Shown: positions 25,225 to 34,857, counted from the first letter of the stretch. The stretch: 60,874 bases of DNA from DAOVRD01 sp964521715 (GCA_964521715.1 CAZFSS010000023.1:1-60874), one strand, 5' to 3'. Numbers and translations: made by a program. The notes: generated by a model not told the origin, from the letters alone.

Positions 25225-28044
25225 TCACCGAGGACGGTACCGCAGGCCCTTCGACCACGCGTCCAGCAGGAACTTCGCCTCGGCCCCCCAGTAGGTGTCC
25301 GGCGAGGCGGCAGCGGACAGGCGCAGGTGCTCCTCGGCCTCGGCGATCTGCCCCCTGTCCTGGTAGAACCCCGCGAGCAGCAGATGGTGGTGGGCCAGCG
25401 CGCGTTTCCACAGGAACTCGGCGTTCCGGTCGTCCGGGTTCAGCTCCAGAGCCCTCAGGTAGTGCCCCGCGATCTCCTGGAAACGGGCCTGATACGCGTC
25501 GATGGGGATGGACCTCTTGTCCGCGACCAGGCACTGGGCCATAAGGAGCTCGGCCGTCGCTTCGAACCACTTTTCGAGCTGCGCCTTCACCTCCTCGCGC
25601 CGGTCCTCGGGCACGTCCGTCAAGTGGGGCCAGACGCGCTCGCGATGGGCGGCCAGTAGAGCGAGGTTCCGCATCGTGTCGGACTGCATGGCGCGGAACT
25701 TATGGTATTCGATGTACGGGTGTTTGTCCGTCTGCAGGGGGCCGTCCCCGACGGCGCGGTCTATGCCTTCGCCGCTCACCAGGAAGGAGTCCAGCAGGTC
25801 CCAGACCTCGTAGACGTTGGATCTTGCCAAGTGCTGGAGGACCCGCGGCTCGTGCATCCGCCGTTCGAACTGCGTGAAGTCGATCACCTGCGGCTTCAGG
25901 CTCCCGGTCAGCATGCAGAAGTCCGAGCTGTGCTTGTGCCAGATCGACGTGTAGGGGAAGCCGGCCCGGAAGGACCGCAGGATCGTCTTGAAGTCCTCGT
26001 GCGGGATCTGGTGGATGGGCAGCCACTGGCTGAAGATGCCGTCCGGAGTGAGCAGGCGTTGGCAGTCGCGGTAGAACTCGACCGAGTAGAACCCCGCGGC
26101 GCCGCTGGTCAGCACGGGATGGAACCCGCCCACGTGGATGACGTCGTACTTCTCCGTGGCGCCGAGCACGAAGTTCCGCCCGTCGTCGATCCTTACCTTC
26201 ACGTCGGGGTCGGCCAGAATGCTGCGGCCGAACTCCTCGCGATAGTCCTCGAAGCACCTCTCGAAACAGGGGTTGACGCGGACCACGGCGCGGCTCAGCT
26301 CCACGACGTCGACCTGCACGTCGTGCACCAGGGATGCATAGACGCTCTGGCCTATCCCCAACCCTATGATGAGGACGCGCTTGGGGTCCGGATGCAGCAG
26401 CAGCGGGACGTGGAGGACCAGTTCATGGCTGGCCCGATCCCCGCGGAAGTCGCCAGCGACGACGTGATCGTTGACGTAGAGGAACCGGCCGAAGCCCTTC
26501 TGCTCCACCACGGACGCCGAGGCCCCTTCGTCCTCCTCGTACCGCACAAGCTCCAGGATCGGCTTGCCCACGAGCACGTGGCTGTACGTGATGAACGGGA
26601 CCGGCTTCACGAGAAGGAGCAGTGCGACGAGCGCGAAGCCCAGGGCCGCTGCCGCGAAACGGCGATGCGCGGTCCGCTGCCCTTCCGGATCCGGATCGGC
26701 GCGGAAGACCCAGGCGGCCAGCGCCAGGTTCAGCAGGGCCGTGGCGATGATGGTCCGCTGGACTCCGAGCACCGGGATCAACACGAACCCGCCGAGGAAC
26801 GCGCCGAGGATCGAGCCAACCGTGTCCAGGCAACCCAGCACGCCCATCTTCCGCCCCAGGCCCTGCAGCTCACCCACGTAGATGCGCGACACGACGGGCA
26901 GCGTAGCGCCCATGAAGCTCGTTGGCACCAGGATGATGAGGAACGTCACGGCGAAGTTGGCGGCCGAATACGCAATGCCCAACGGCAGGCCGCTGGCCTG
27001 GAGCCCCACCAGACTGTTGTGTATGCCGAGCAGGAACGGCAGCACGGGAACCGTGGCAACGGCCGCGAGCCCGATCATCACCTCGATGATGCCCAGCGCC
27101 CGGTACGGGTCGCGCAGGCGGTCCACCCACCGCCGGCTCACGAAGGCCCCCAGGGACAAGCCCATCAGGAACGTGGCCACGATCGCAGTCACGCCGTAGA
27201 TGTCCATGTGGACCCAGAAGATCAGCATCCGCAGCCATGCCATCTGATAGACGAGGGACGTTACGCCTTCCAGCCCGAACACCCACAGGGCCACCTTGAC
27301 GGGCCCGCTCAGGCGCAGGCCTGGGGCCGCCTCGACCCGTTGGCCTCCCGGTTCGGGCGCGGTGATGGGGGGCTGCGGCCCGGCCGACCGGCTGAGGTAG
27401 AGCGACATGCCCATCACGGCCGCGTTGAGCACCGCCGCAAGTCGCAGTGCCCCCGTCGGGCCAGACAGCTCCAGCAGGAAGTAACCTGCCGCCACGCACC
27501 CCACGAACGCCCCGATGTTGTTCGCCGCGTAGAGGCCGGCCACGTCCCGCCCGATCCGCCTGCTGCTGAGGGCGCAGGCGCGCATGATGACGGGCAGCGT
27601 CCCGCCCATCAGGGAAGTCGGCACGATGAGGACGCAGAAGGACATCGCAAACCTGACGAGGCTGAGCAGGTAGTGGTGCTCCCCGAGCGGACCGTAAAGG
27701 AGAACGTACGTGTGCCTCAGCAGCACCACGGCTGCCGGAAAGACGAGGGCGAAGGCCCCGATCCCCGCCTCCAGCAGCGCGAAGAGCACGAGCGGCCGTT
27801 CCCAGCGGTCCACGAGCCGGCCGAAGTAGAGGCTGCCCAGGGCGAGCCCTGCCATGAAGGTCGTCACCACCGCGCTGGTCGCGTAGAGCGTCACGCCGAA
27901 GACTAGCGCCAGCTCTTTGGCCCACACAATCTGGTAGATCAGTGCGGCGACGCCGGACAGGAAGAACATCAACGACATCGCCCAGAGGGCCGCGCGGGGG
28001 CGACCCTTTGCGGGCAAGGCGGAGGGTGACGGCTGGACGGACAT
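25225..28044 (-). CDS. Fused MFS-like membrane protein and spermidine synthase-like domain
   Basis: A 939-residue protein. Residues about 20-470 form some 12-14 membrane helices with two repeated halves (MSLMFFLSGVAALIYQIVW near the start, and VTSLVYQMAW in the second). Residues about 490-800 are a Rossmann-type spermidine synthase-like domain with VLIIGLGIGQSVYAS (SAM or dcSAM-binding loop) and IDDGRNFV. The last 120 residues are helical, in TPR-like fashion. Such fusions are widespread but poorly characterised. The start follows AGGGCGAG. It is divergent from the GH42 gene. Confidence 0.8.
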   Translation of the reverse strand: MSVQPSPSALPAKGRPRAALWAMSLMFFLSGVAALIYQIVWAKELALVFGVTLYATSAVVTTFMAGLALGSLYFGRLVDRWERPLVLFALLEAGIGAFALVFPAAVVLLRHTYVLLYGPLGEHHYLLSLVRFAMSFCVLIVPTSLMGGTLPVIMRACALSSRRIGRDVAGLYAANNIGAFVGCVAAGYFLLELSGPTGALRLAAVLNAAVMGMSLYLSRSAGPQPPITAPEPGGQRVEAAPGLRLSGPVKVALWVFGLEGVTSLVYQMAWLRMLIFWVHMDIYGVTAIVATFLMGLSLGAFVSRRWVDRLRDPYRALGIIEVMIGLAAVATVPVLPFLLGIHNSLVGLQASGLPLGIAYSAANFAVTFLIILVPTSFMGATLPVVSRIYVGELQGLGRKMGVLGCLDTVGSILGAFLGGFVLIPVLGVQRTIIATALLNLALAAWVFRADPDPEGQRTAHRRFAAAALGFALVALLLLVKPVPFITYSHVLVGKPILELVRYEEDEGASASVVEQKGFGRFLYVNDHVVAGDFRGDRASHELVLHVPLLLHPDPKRVLIIGLGIGQSVYASLVHDVQVDVVELSRAVVRVNPCFERCFEDYREEFGRSILADPDVKVRIDDGRNFVLGATEKYDVIHVGGFHPVLTSGAAGFYSVEFYRDCQRLLTPDGIFSQWLPIHQIPHEDFKTILRSFRAGFPYTSIWHKHSSDFCMLTGSLKPQVIDFTQFERRMHEPRVLQHLARSNVYEVWDLLDSFLVSGEGIDRAVGDGPLQTDKHPYIEYHKFRAMQSDTMRNLALLAAHRERVWPHLTDVPEDRREEVKAQLEKWFEATAELLMAQCLVADKRSIPIDAYQARFQEIAGHYLRALELNPDDRNAEFLWKRALAHHHLLLAGFYQDRGQIAEAEEHLRLSAAASPDTYWGAEAKFLLDAWSKGLRYRPR

Positions 28045-28097
28045 GTGCGGACTCGCCCTTGCGATGCGAGGGGCTGACTGACGCGAAGCTGAGCAGA

Positions 28098-28127
28098 ACC
28101 GTACGTGATTTGGCTCGTTCCTGTCAA
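28098..28127 (-). promoter_or_regulatory. Promoter of the fused spermidine synthase-like gene
   Basis: On the minus strand a perfect TTGACA (28122-28127) is followed after 18 bases by TACGGT (28098-28103), about 55 bases before the start codon. Confidence 0.4.
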
Positions 28128-28298
28128 GCCCGCCCGGTTGCGACGCGCCGCCGATTCCTCGGCGATCCGACGGCGCGGCGGCGCAATCGCATATCCTTGC
28201 TATTGCGGTTGCACTGGGGTCAAATGCGGCCCTCGCTTCTGCGGGCCCTCGCTTTGGCGGGCCTTCGCACTTCGGTACTGTCAGAGAGGAGAAGCGCC

Positions 28299-30290
28299 AT
28301 GTACGTCGGAGCTGACTACTACCCCGAACACTGGCCGCGAGAGCGGTGGGACACGGATGCCCGCCTCATGCAGGAGGCCGGGTTCAACGTGGTCCGCCTG
28401 GCGGAGTTCGCGTGGATCTACATGGAGCCCGAGGAAGGGCGTTTCGAGTTCGACTGGCTTGACGAAGCCCTGGGCGTGCTGGCCGAGCATGGGATCTCGG
28501 CCATCCTGTGCACGCCCACGGCAGCGATGCCGGCCTGGGTCGCGCGCAAGTACCCGGAGACGCTCGCCATGCAACTGGACGGCACGCGCATCAGGTGGGG
28601 CGTCCGCAAGGACAACTGCTTCACGTCGGGCGCGTACCGGATGCTGTCCGAGCGCATAACCGCCGCCATGGCCGAGCACTTCGCTCGAACGCCCAACGTG
28701 ATCGGCTGGCAGACGGACAATGAGTTCGGCCATCCGGTCTGTTACTGCGACTCCTGCTGCGCGGAGTTCCAGGACTGGCTGCGCGGCAGGTACGGCGCGC
28801 TTGAGGAACTGAACCGGCGGTGGGGGACCCACTTCTGGGGACATGTCTACAGCACGTGGGGCGAGATCGAGATCCCGGCCGATGCGAATCGCTACAACCC
28901 GAGTCTCTGCCTGGACTGGCAGCGGCACTTCTCTCACCTGAACGTCCGGTTCCAGCGGGACCAGGTGCGCATCCTGCGCCGGCTCTGCCCGCACCACTTC
29001 GTCACGCACAACTTCATGGGGCTGTTCAGCGACCTGAACTACTACGACCTGGCCGAGGATCTCGACCACGTGAGCTGGGACAACTACCCCGTCTGGGGGG
29101 CACCCGGCATCCCGTACGACGCAGCGGCCGCCGCCGACGTGATGAGAGGCCTGAAACGCAAGAACTTCTGGATCATGGAGCAGACGGCGGGGCCGGGCGG
29201 AGGCAGCACCTTCGGCCGCAACCCCAGGCCGGGCGAGATCCGCAAGATCGCCTACCAGCAGCTTGCCCACGGCGCCGACGGCCAGCTGTGGTTCCGATGG
29301 CGCACCTGCACGGCGGGGCGGGAGCAGTACTGGCACGGCCTGCTCGGTCACGACGGACGCCCGCTCAGACGCTACCGCGAGGCGGCCCAAACTGCGGTGG
29401 AATTCCACGCGCTTGCGTCGGCACTCGAAGGCACGACCGTCGTTGCCCGGGTCGCCATGATCTACGACTATGACAGCATCTGGGCGCTGCGTATCCAGCC
29501 GGGCTTCGCCGGCAACTCGTATCACGCCGCGATGCGGCGCTACTACGCTGCCCTGATGCGGGCCGGCGTCAACGTGGACATGGTGCCGCCGAGGGCGGAC
29601 CTCTCGCAGTACCGGCTCGTCGTTGCGCCCGAGCTGTTCGTCCTGCCCGACTCCGTCGCCGAAGCGATCGAGAGCTACGTCGCCGACGGCGGGGTCTTCC
29701 TGACGGACTGCCGCACCGGCGTCAAGGACGAGACAAACCTCTGCCACGAGCGCACGCTGCCGGGCCTGTTGAGCGACACGCTCGGCATAGCCATTGAGGA
29801 GTACGGCTCCCTGTCCGCCGACATGCAGTACGAGGTCGCGGGGAAGGGCGGGCTGGAGGGGCGGTACACCGCCGTCCAGTACGTGGACTGGGTGACGCCG
29901 AATGGCGCCGAAGCCCTGGCCTCCTACGAGCAGTGGCACCTGGAGCCGTTCGCCGCCGTCACGCGCAACAGGTCCGGCGAGGGTTCGGCCTATTACGTTG
30001 GCACGGTGGTCAAAGAGGATGCGTTCTACGACCGGCTGATGGCGGAGGTGCTGAACGCCGCCGGCGTGGCGCCCCCGATCGAGCCGCCCGAAGGAGTCGA
30101 GATCTCAGTGCGCCGGGGGCACGGCAAAGCCCTGGCGTTCCTGCTGAATCACACGGAGCGGAAGCAGGCCGTGGCGGTGCCGGCGGGGGGCCGGGAGCTC
30201 CTCAGCGGCGCGGCCGCGGGCGAAAGCGTCGAACTGGATGCCTACGGCGTGGCGGTGGTGGAGTTCCCCGAGGGGAACGTCGGTGGCTGA
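28299..30290 (+). CDS. GH42 family beta-galactosidase
   Basis: A 663-residue GH42 enzyme. It opens with GADYYPEHWPRERW, the family N-terminus. WQTDNEFGH carries the acid/base glutamate near residue 144, a CYCDSCC cluster forms the zinc site seen in many GH42 proteins, and WIMEQTAGPGG carries the nucleophile near residue 293. A trimerisation-like domain and a small beta domain follow. It removes beta-galactose, or alpha-L-arabinopyranose in some members. No signal peptide is present, so it is probably cytoplasmic. GAGAGGAG precedes the ATG. Confidence 0.93.
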   Translation: MYVGADYYPEHWPRERWDTDARLMQEAGFNVVRLAEFAWIYMEPEEGRFEFDWLDEALGVLAEHGISAILCTPTAAMPAWVARKYPETLAMQLDGTRIRWGVRKDNCFTSGAYRMLSERITAAMAEHFARTPNVIGWQTDNEFGHPVCYCDSCCAEFQDWLRGRYGALEELNRRWGTHFWGHVYSTWGEIEIPADANRYNPSLCLDWQRHFSHLNVRFQRDQVRILRRLCPHHFVTHNFMGLFSDLNYYDLAEDLDHVSWDNYPVWGAPGIPYDAAAAADVMRGLKRKNFWIMEQTAGPGGGSTFGRNPRPGEIRKIAYQQLAHGADGQLWFRWRTCTAGREQYWHGLLGHDGRPLRRYREAAQTAVEFHALASALEGTTVVARVAMIYDYDSIWALRIQPGFAGNSYHAAMRRYYAALMRAGVNVDMVPPRADLSQYRLVVAPELFVLPDSVAEAIESYVADGGVFLTDCRTGVKDETNLCHERTLPGLLSDTLGIAIEEYGSLSADMQYEVAGKGGLEGRYTAVQYVDWVTPNGAEALASYEQWHLEPFAAVTRNRSGEGSAYYVGTVVKEDAFYDRLMAEVLNAAGVAPPIEPPEGVEISVRRGHGKALAFLLNHTERKQAVAVPAGGRELLSGAAAGESVELDAYGVAVVEFPEGNVGG

Positions 30291-30291
30291 G

Positions 30292-30399
30292 ATGGGAACA
30301 CACGCCGTAACTGCAACACTGGCCGTGGCATACGACGTGGACGTTTTGGTGGTGGGGGGAGGCCCGGCGGGGTTCGCCGCTGCCTTGACCTTGCACTGA
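30292..30399 (+). pseudogene. N-terminal remnant of an FAD-dependent oxidoreductase
   Basis: A 35-residue frame begins one base after the GH42 stop and reads a complete FAD-binding beta-alpha-beta start, DVDVLVVGGGPAGFAAALTL, then ends at TGA. The usual enzymes are 400 residues or more. Nothing after the stop, in any frame, continues the fold, so the rest has been deleted. A promoter for the next gene overlaps its last codons. It is most like the FAD-dependent oxidoreductases often found in sugar clusters of such bacteria. Confidence 0.65.
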
Positions 30400-30419
30400 C
30401 GCCGTGCGGCCCTTATGAT
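30391..30419 (+). promoter_or_regulatory. Promoter of the GHL10 gene
   Basis: TTGCAC and TATGAT are separated by exactly 17 bases. Transcription would begin near 30426, about 40 bases before the ATG. The -35 lies inside the last codons of the FAD oxidoreductase remnant. Confidence 0.55.
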
Positions 30420-30465
30420 CGTGCCAGTCCGTTTGCATACCCTTTGTTAGTCGGAGGCGCTGAAG

Positions 30466-33054
30466 ATGAGGTGCTTTGCGCTTGTGTTCGCGGTGTTCTT
30501 CGCGTTGGGCGTGTTCCCGCTCTCGCAGGCGCTGGCCTATGAGGGCCGTCTGGCCCTCGTCGCTGACCCCGGCGGCGGGCGGGAGGGCGAGGGGGCCGGC
30601 GATTTCTTCACGCGCATGGAGACCATCCTCGGGCGTGTGGATTTGCCTTACGACGTCCTCACCCAGGACCAGATCCTGGCGGGGGCGCTCGACAACTACC
30701 GCATCGCCATCATCCCGTACGCCCCGAACCTGAGCCGCACCGCCCGGGCGCTGATCAAGTCGTTCTGCAGCGACGGCGGCAAGGTCATGTGCTTCTACAC
30801 GACCTACGGCCTGGACACCGAGCTGGGAGTCGCCTCCGCCACCTACGTGCCCGACCCTGAGCGCAAGACGTTCTGCTACGTGAAGTGCCGCAAGGACGCC
30901 GTGCCGGGGCTGCCGGAAGGCTTCGCCCAGGTGTCCTGGAACATCTCCGCGCCCAGGCCGGCGCGCGACGCGATCGTGCTGGCGGACTGGCTGGACGCCA
31001 AGGGCGGGGAAACGGGCCGGGCTGCAGCCACTCTGTCCGACGGAGGGCTGTTCTTCTCTCACGTCCTGGTCCCAGAAGGGGAGGAGAACGAGAGGAACGC
31101 CGGCCTCATGCTCAAGAGCGCCGTGGACTACCTGGCGCCTCGGATCGGTCAGCGGCGGGACATCGCTGTCATCTACGGCACACTGAGCGCGGCGACGGGG
31201 AGCAGCGACGCGAACTACGTCGGCCGCATGGTGGGGGAGATGCAGCGGATTCTGAATGCCGCGGGAGTCCCGTACGCAGTTCTGACCGACGAGTCGGTCG
31301 CGCGGGGCGCCTTGCAGGGACGGCGGGTCGCCATACTGCCGCTCAACTTCGAGGTTTCCGACGACGAGGCGAAGGCGCTGCGCGACTTCGTGGCGGCGGG
31401 CGGCAAGGTGATCGGGTGTTTCTCGGTCGCCAGTCAGTTGCACGCGCTCATGGGAGTGGCTTCTGGGGAGTTCAAGGCCGGCGGGCTCGCCTCGCCGTTC
31501 GCCGTGGTCAAGTTCAACGCAAACGCTCCCGCTTCATTCCCTGAGTCCTTTACACAGGAATCCTCCAACCTCATTGCCGTTACTCCTGCATCGGACGGGA
31601 AGGTGATCGCCACGTGGCACGACGCGAACGGCGTCGACACCGGGTATCCCGCCGTCATCCTGTCGCCCACGGGGCTGTACTTCTCCTACATCCTCTATGC
31701 TGGGGATGAGGCGAAGACGTCCGCGTTCCTGCTGGCAGCAATGGCGGAGCTTGGCGGCCAGGACGTGTACCGCCTGCCCGCTGAGCATCTGGCGAAGGCG
31801 CTCTGGGACTTCCGGCGCTATACCGACCGGGAGTCCCTGCGGAAGGCGTGCGCCGGCAACGCACGCGCGCTGGAGACCCTCGACGCCGCGACCCGCCTCG
31901 AGGAGGACGCTCGCCGCCAGGCGGCCTCCGGCCAGCTGTATGATGCGTACCGGACCCTGAGGAAGGCACGCGATGCTGCTGAGCTCGCCTTCATCCGGAG
32001 CCTGCCTTCACGGGGCGGCAAGGAGTTCCGGGCCACGTGGATCCACAACGTCGCCGTGCCGAACCAGGACTGGGACGCCTTCTTCGCCGGCATGAAGCAG
32101 AGGCACCTGAACGCGCTGCTGCCGAACGTGTGCGCGGCGGGCTACGCGCACTACGAGAGCGACCTGTTGCCCCTCTCGCAGTTCATCCGAGAGAACGGGC
32201 CGCAGATGGAGAACATGCTGGCCGCAGCCAAGAAGCACGGAATCGAAGTGCACCTGTGGCGCGTCAACTACAACCTGTGGGGGCCGGGCGCCGAGGTGGT
32301 GGACCGCCTGGCGGCGGAAGGCCGGCTGTGCCGCGACGCCGAGGGCAACGTCATCGGCGGCAGAGGCAACGGGGACCTCTGCCCGTCCCATCCGGAGAAC
32401 CAGCGGCTCGAGATCGAGGCGATGCTGGAGATGACGCGCAAGTTCCATCCCGATGGCATCCACTTCGATTACATCCGCTATCCCGGCCCCCAGGTGTGCT
32501 ACTGCGATGGCTGCCGGCAGCGGTTCGAGGAGCGGATCGGCCAGAAGGTCCAGAACTGGCCTGCCGACGTGCTCGCCAACGGGCCGCTGGCACAGCAGTA
32601 CCTCGACTTCCGCCGCGACCAGATCACGTACGTCGTCGCGGAGGTCAGCCGCCGGTCGCGCCAGATAGACCCAAACGTGAAGATATCGGCGGCCGTGTTC
32701 TCATACTGGGACTCCGCGCGGGACGGCGTCGGGCAGGACTGGCGGCTCTGGACTGAGAAGGGCTACCTGGACTTCGTCTGCCCCATGAATTACATGCAGG
32801 ACCCCGAGGAGCTGTCCGCCATCGTCAAGCAGCAGCGGGAGTGGGTTGGGCCCCGCTTTGCCCTGGAGTCGGGCATCGGCGCATTCACCTCCAACTCCGC
32901 GTGGCACACGGCCGACCTGGTGGACATGGCGCGGAGCAGCGGAGCCGACGGGCTCGTGTTCTTCGACTACCGCGGCCGGGTGGTGGCGGACTTCCTGCCC
33001 GCCCTCCTGGAAGGCCCGTTCCGCGAGGAGGCGACCACGCCCTGGGCGAAGTAG
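30466..33054 (+). CDS. Exported GHL10-type hydrolase with two amidotransferase-like N-terminal domains
   Basis: The 862-residue product has a signal peptide ending near ALAYE. Residues about 25-210 and 230-430 are two copies of a class-I-glutamine-amidotransferase/ThuA-like flavodoxin fold; each contains a strand-helix set (RIAIIPYAPNLSRTARAL and RVAILPLNFEVSDDEAKAL). A helical linker leads to a C-terminal GHL10 (DUF187-type) TIM barrel from residue about 515, with RATWIHNVA, HPDGIHFDYIRYPG and CPMNYMQDP. Asp/Tyr residues there are the family's presumed active site. It probably acts on a periplasmic polysaccharide or glycan. CGGAGG precedes the ATG. Confidence 0.8.
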   Translation: MRCFALVFAVFFALGVFPLSQALAYEGRLALVADPGGGREGEGAGDFFTRMETILGRVDLPYDVLTQDQILAGALDNYRIAIIPYAPNLSRTARALIKSFCSDGGKVMCFYTTYGLDTELGVASATYVPDPERKTFCYVKCRKDAVPGLPEGFAQVSWNISAPRPARDAIVLADWLDAKGGETGRAAATLSDGGLFFSHVLVPEGEENERNAGLMLKSAVDYLAPRIGQRRDIAVIYGTLSAATGSSDANYVGRMVGEMQRILNAAGVPYAVLTDESVARGALQGRRVAILPLNFEVSDDEAKALRDFVAAGGKVIGCFSVASQLHALMGVASGEFKAGGLASPFAVVKFNANAPASFPESFTQESSNLIAVTPASDGKVIATWHDANGVDTGYPAVILSPTGLYFSYILYAGDEAKTSAFLLAAMAELGGQDVYRLPAEHLAKALWDFRRYTDRESLRKACAGNARALETLDAATRLEEDARRQAASGQLYDAYRTLRKARDAAELAFIRSLPSRGGKEFRATWIHNVAVPNQDWDAFFAGMKQRHLNALLPNVCAAGYAHYESDLLPLSQFIRENGPQMENMLAAAKKHGIEVHLWRVNYNLWGPGAEVVDRLAAEGRLCRDAEGNVIGGRGNGDLCPSHPENQRLEIEAMLEMTRKFHPDGIHFDYIRYPGPQVCYCDGCRQRFEERIGQKVQNWPADVLANGPLAQQYLDFRRDQITYVVAEVSRRSRQIDPNVKISAAVFSYWDSARDGVGQDWRLWTEKGYLDFVCPMNYMQDPEELSAIVKQQREWVGPRFALESGIGAFTSNSAWHTADLVDMARSSGADGLVFFDYRGRVVADFLPALLEGPFREEATTPWAK

Positions 33055-33076
33055 GCGCGCGCGGCCGGCCGACGTT

Positions 33077-33108
33077 CCCCCAAGGGCATCAGCTCGGCTC
33101 CTTGGGGG
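33077..33108. terminator. Hairpin between convergent GHL10 and MFS genes
   Basis: CCCCCAAGG and CCTTGGGGG form a perfect 9-bp stem around 14 bases. The right arm lies inside the 3' end of the minus-strand MFS gene. No T run follows on either strand, so factor-independent termination is uncertain. Confidence 0.35.
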
Positions 33109-34432
33109 GCTCCGGTATCCGGCCTATGGCCACCGTGGAGAACATGCGAAGGATGAAGGACGCAAGGAAGAGGATGTGAAAGCCGACGACGGTCAGTCCG
33201 CCGATCGACCAGGACGCATCCCCGAAGGCGTGCAGAAGGAACCCCGCCAGAGGCGGCCCCATGCTGCCCGCCAGCGATCCGACGCACGCGGACACCGCAA
33301 CGTACATCGGCACCCGGCCCGAGGGGGGCGTGCGGGTGATTAGCTTGCTGGCTGCATTGAAGGCGATGGTGCTCCCCACTCCTCCGATCAGGGCGGCCGC
33401 CGCGAGGCAGGGCAGTGGATGCTGAGGCTTCGCCGCTATCCAGAAAAGGGGAATGGTCGCCCAGAACATGTGGCCCCACCGCAGCGCGCGCCTGACGCCG
33501 TGTCGGTCGACCAGCGCGCCCAGGTACTTGCCGGTGACCGCTGTGCCGACAAACGGCACCAGGATCAGCACGAGCGATCCACCGAAGAAGTCATGCTTGA
33601 TCCCCAGGTTCTCCACGAAGTAGATGGTCGCCAGCGAGCCGCCCAACGTCATGCCGAACGTCCAGAGCGCGTTGAACACCAGCCACGGGCGGAACCTGCG
33701 GTCCCTCAGGGGCCGGGCCACCTCGTGCCAGAACCGCACCTTGCGCGACCTCTTCACCGGCGGGTCCGGGATGGTCCGGTGGATCACCAGGTCCACGATG
33801 CCGAGCACGGAGGCGAAGCCGAACAGCAGCATGAGCGCGGTCATGCTCGAACCGCCGCCGAAGCGATCCATCACGAACCCGATGGGCAGGACGATCCAGA
33901 CATTGGCCAGGGCGATCCAAGCGCTCCGGCGGCCCATGAAGCGCCCGTGTTGATCCTGGGGTATGATGTCCGCGAGCCAGGAGAGCCACGGAGGGGTGGC
34001 GACCGCCTCGCAGCAACTGGCCACCACGAGCAGCAGCACAAAGGCCAGTAGCGCCCCGCTGCTGAAGTAGCTGTGCAACACGAAGGCGGCGGTGATCGCC
34101 ACGATGCGCAACGTGCGCCCTGCCATCGCGGCAAAGAACCACAGCGACTTGCGGCTGCCCGTGCGACTGACAAGGTAGGCCGAGGCCAACTGAAGCACCA
34201 GCACGAAAGATGATGCCCCCGAAAGCAGGCCCCACTGCCAGTAGCGCATCCCTATCCCGTTGCCGAACGCCACGAGGTACATCCCCGACAGGAGCACGAA
34301 GTAGACGGTTCCCATGGCGCCCGTCAGGATGTGCTTCCGCATGATGCTCGGAAGCTCCGAGGGGTAGACGATCTGGCTCTGGGCGCGGGCGTCGCGCAGA
34401 AGCAGCTTGGGGATGGAAGGCAGTCTTAGCAT
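33089..34432 (-). CDS. Major facilitator superfamily transporter
   Basis: A 447-residue membrane protein with about 12 helices and MFS-type loops, for example SRTGSRKSLWF after the second helix and VDRHGVRRALRWG in the second half. It probably imports a sugar or exports a metabolite; the family is too broad for a substrate. It converges on the GHL10 gene. The start at 34432 is the first in-frame start with a cytoplasmic N-terminus; an ATG near residue 31 directly before the first helix is an alternative. Confidence 0.82.
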   Translation of the reverse strand: MLRLPSIPKLLLRDARAQSQIVYPSELPSIMRKHILTGAMGTVYFVLLSGMYLVAFGNGIGMRYWQWGLLSGASSFVLVLQLASAYLVSRTGSRKSLWFFAAMAGRTLRIVAITAAFVLHSYFSSGALLAFVLLLVVASCCEAVATPPWLSWLADIIPQDQHGRFMGRRSAWIALANVWIVLPIGFVMDRFGGGSSMTALMLLFGFASVLGIVDLVIHRTIPDPPVKRSRKVRFWHEVARPLRDRRFRPWLVFNALWTFGMTLGGSLATIYFVENLGIKHDFFGGSLVLILVPFVGTAVTGKYLGALVDRHGVRRALRWGHMFWATIPLFWIAAKPQHPLPCLAAAALIGGVGSTIAFNAASKLITRTPPSGRVPMYVAVSACVGSLAGSMGPPLAGFLLHAFGDASWSIGGLTVVGFHILFLASFILRMFSTVAIGRIPEPPKEPS

Positions 34433-34694
34433 TGCCTGGACCTGTGGTCGAACCGGCGGACGCCACCGGCACCTCGCCGCGCGGTGCAGGGCGAGTATGC
34501 CGCGCCCCCGCGCCCTTGAGTCGGTCCACCCAGTCTATGCTCGCGTCGATCGAGAGCGCCAGTGAATCGCCCGTTGGGAAGGGCGGTCCTTCATCAACGT
34601 GCCCTGTGCACCGGCCCGAGGGTTCTGGGGGGCACTAGCCGGGGCGGCGCCCGCCCGAAGGCCCCCGTTGCCTATACGGCGGGCCTCCCAAAGG

Positions 34695-34729
34695 AAAAAC
34701 CGCCCGGCTCTCACGCTGAGGCCGGGCGG
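34695..34729 (-). terminator. Rho-independent terminator of the lysine-rich mini-gene
   Basis: On the minus strand, CCGCCCGGC pairs with GCCGGGCGG, with a nested CTCA/TGAG pair in the loop, followed by five T residues. It lies about 57 bases after the stop of the gene at 34786-34857 and is a strong canonical signal. Confidence 0.8.
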
Positions 34730-34742
34730 CCCATGTCCCTAG

Positions 34743-34769
34743 GGCCGGACCCCCGAATGGGGGCCGGCC
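34743..34769. repeat. GC-rich hairpin between mini-gene and terminator
   Basis: GGCCGG-A-CCCCC pairs with GGGGG-CCGGCC around the tetraloop GAAT, leaving one bulged base. It lies between the mini-gene stop and the terminator, and may protect the 3' end of the transcript. Confidence 0.55.
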
Positions 34770-34785
34770 GAAACGTCATATCAGG

Positions 34786-34857
34786 TCACTTCTTCGCCTT
34801 CTTCTTGGCGGTTTTCTTCTTTGCGGTTTTCTTCTTTGCAGCTTTCTTCTTTGCCAT
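34786..34857 (-). CDS. 23-residue lysine-rich histone H1-like mini-protein
   Basis: The frame encodes only Met, Ala, Lys and Thr: after the start come four pentads of the type A-K-K-K-x, and more than half the residues are lysine. This is the AAKKK-type tail of bacterial histone H1-like DNA-binding proteins, here standing alone. Three signals support a real gene: AAAGGG before the ATG, a strong terminator downstream, and a sigma70-type promoter at 35107-35136 giving a leader of about 240 bases. It probably binds DNA or RNA. It is too short for ordinary gene finders and could be missed or judged a repeat. Confidence 0.7.
   Translation of the reverse strand: MAKKKAAKKKTAKKKTAKKKAKK

Noticed and set aside
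25702..27906. A 734-codon plus-strand frame
   Set aside because: It is antisense to the fused spermidine-synthase-like gene, whose membrane segments and SAM-binding motif are clear.
34786..34857. Simple lysine-codon microsatellite rather than a gene
   Set aside because: Codons alternate AAG, AAA and several Ala/Thr codons in frame, and start, stop, ribosome site, promoter and terminator are all in place.
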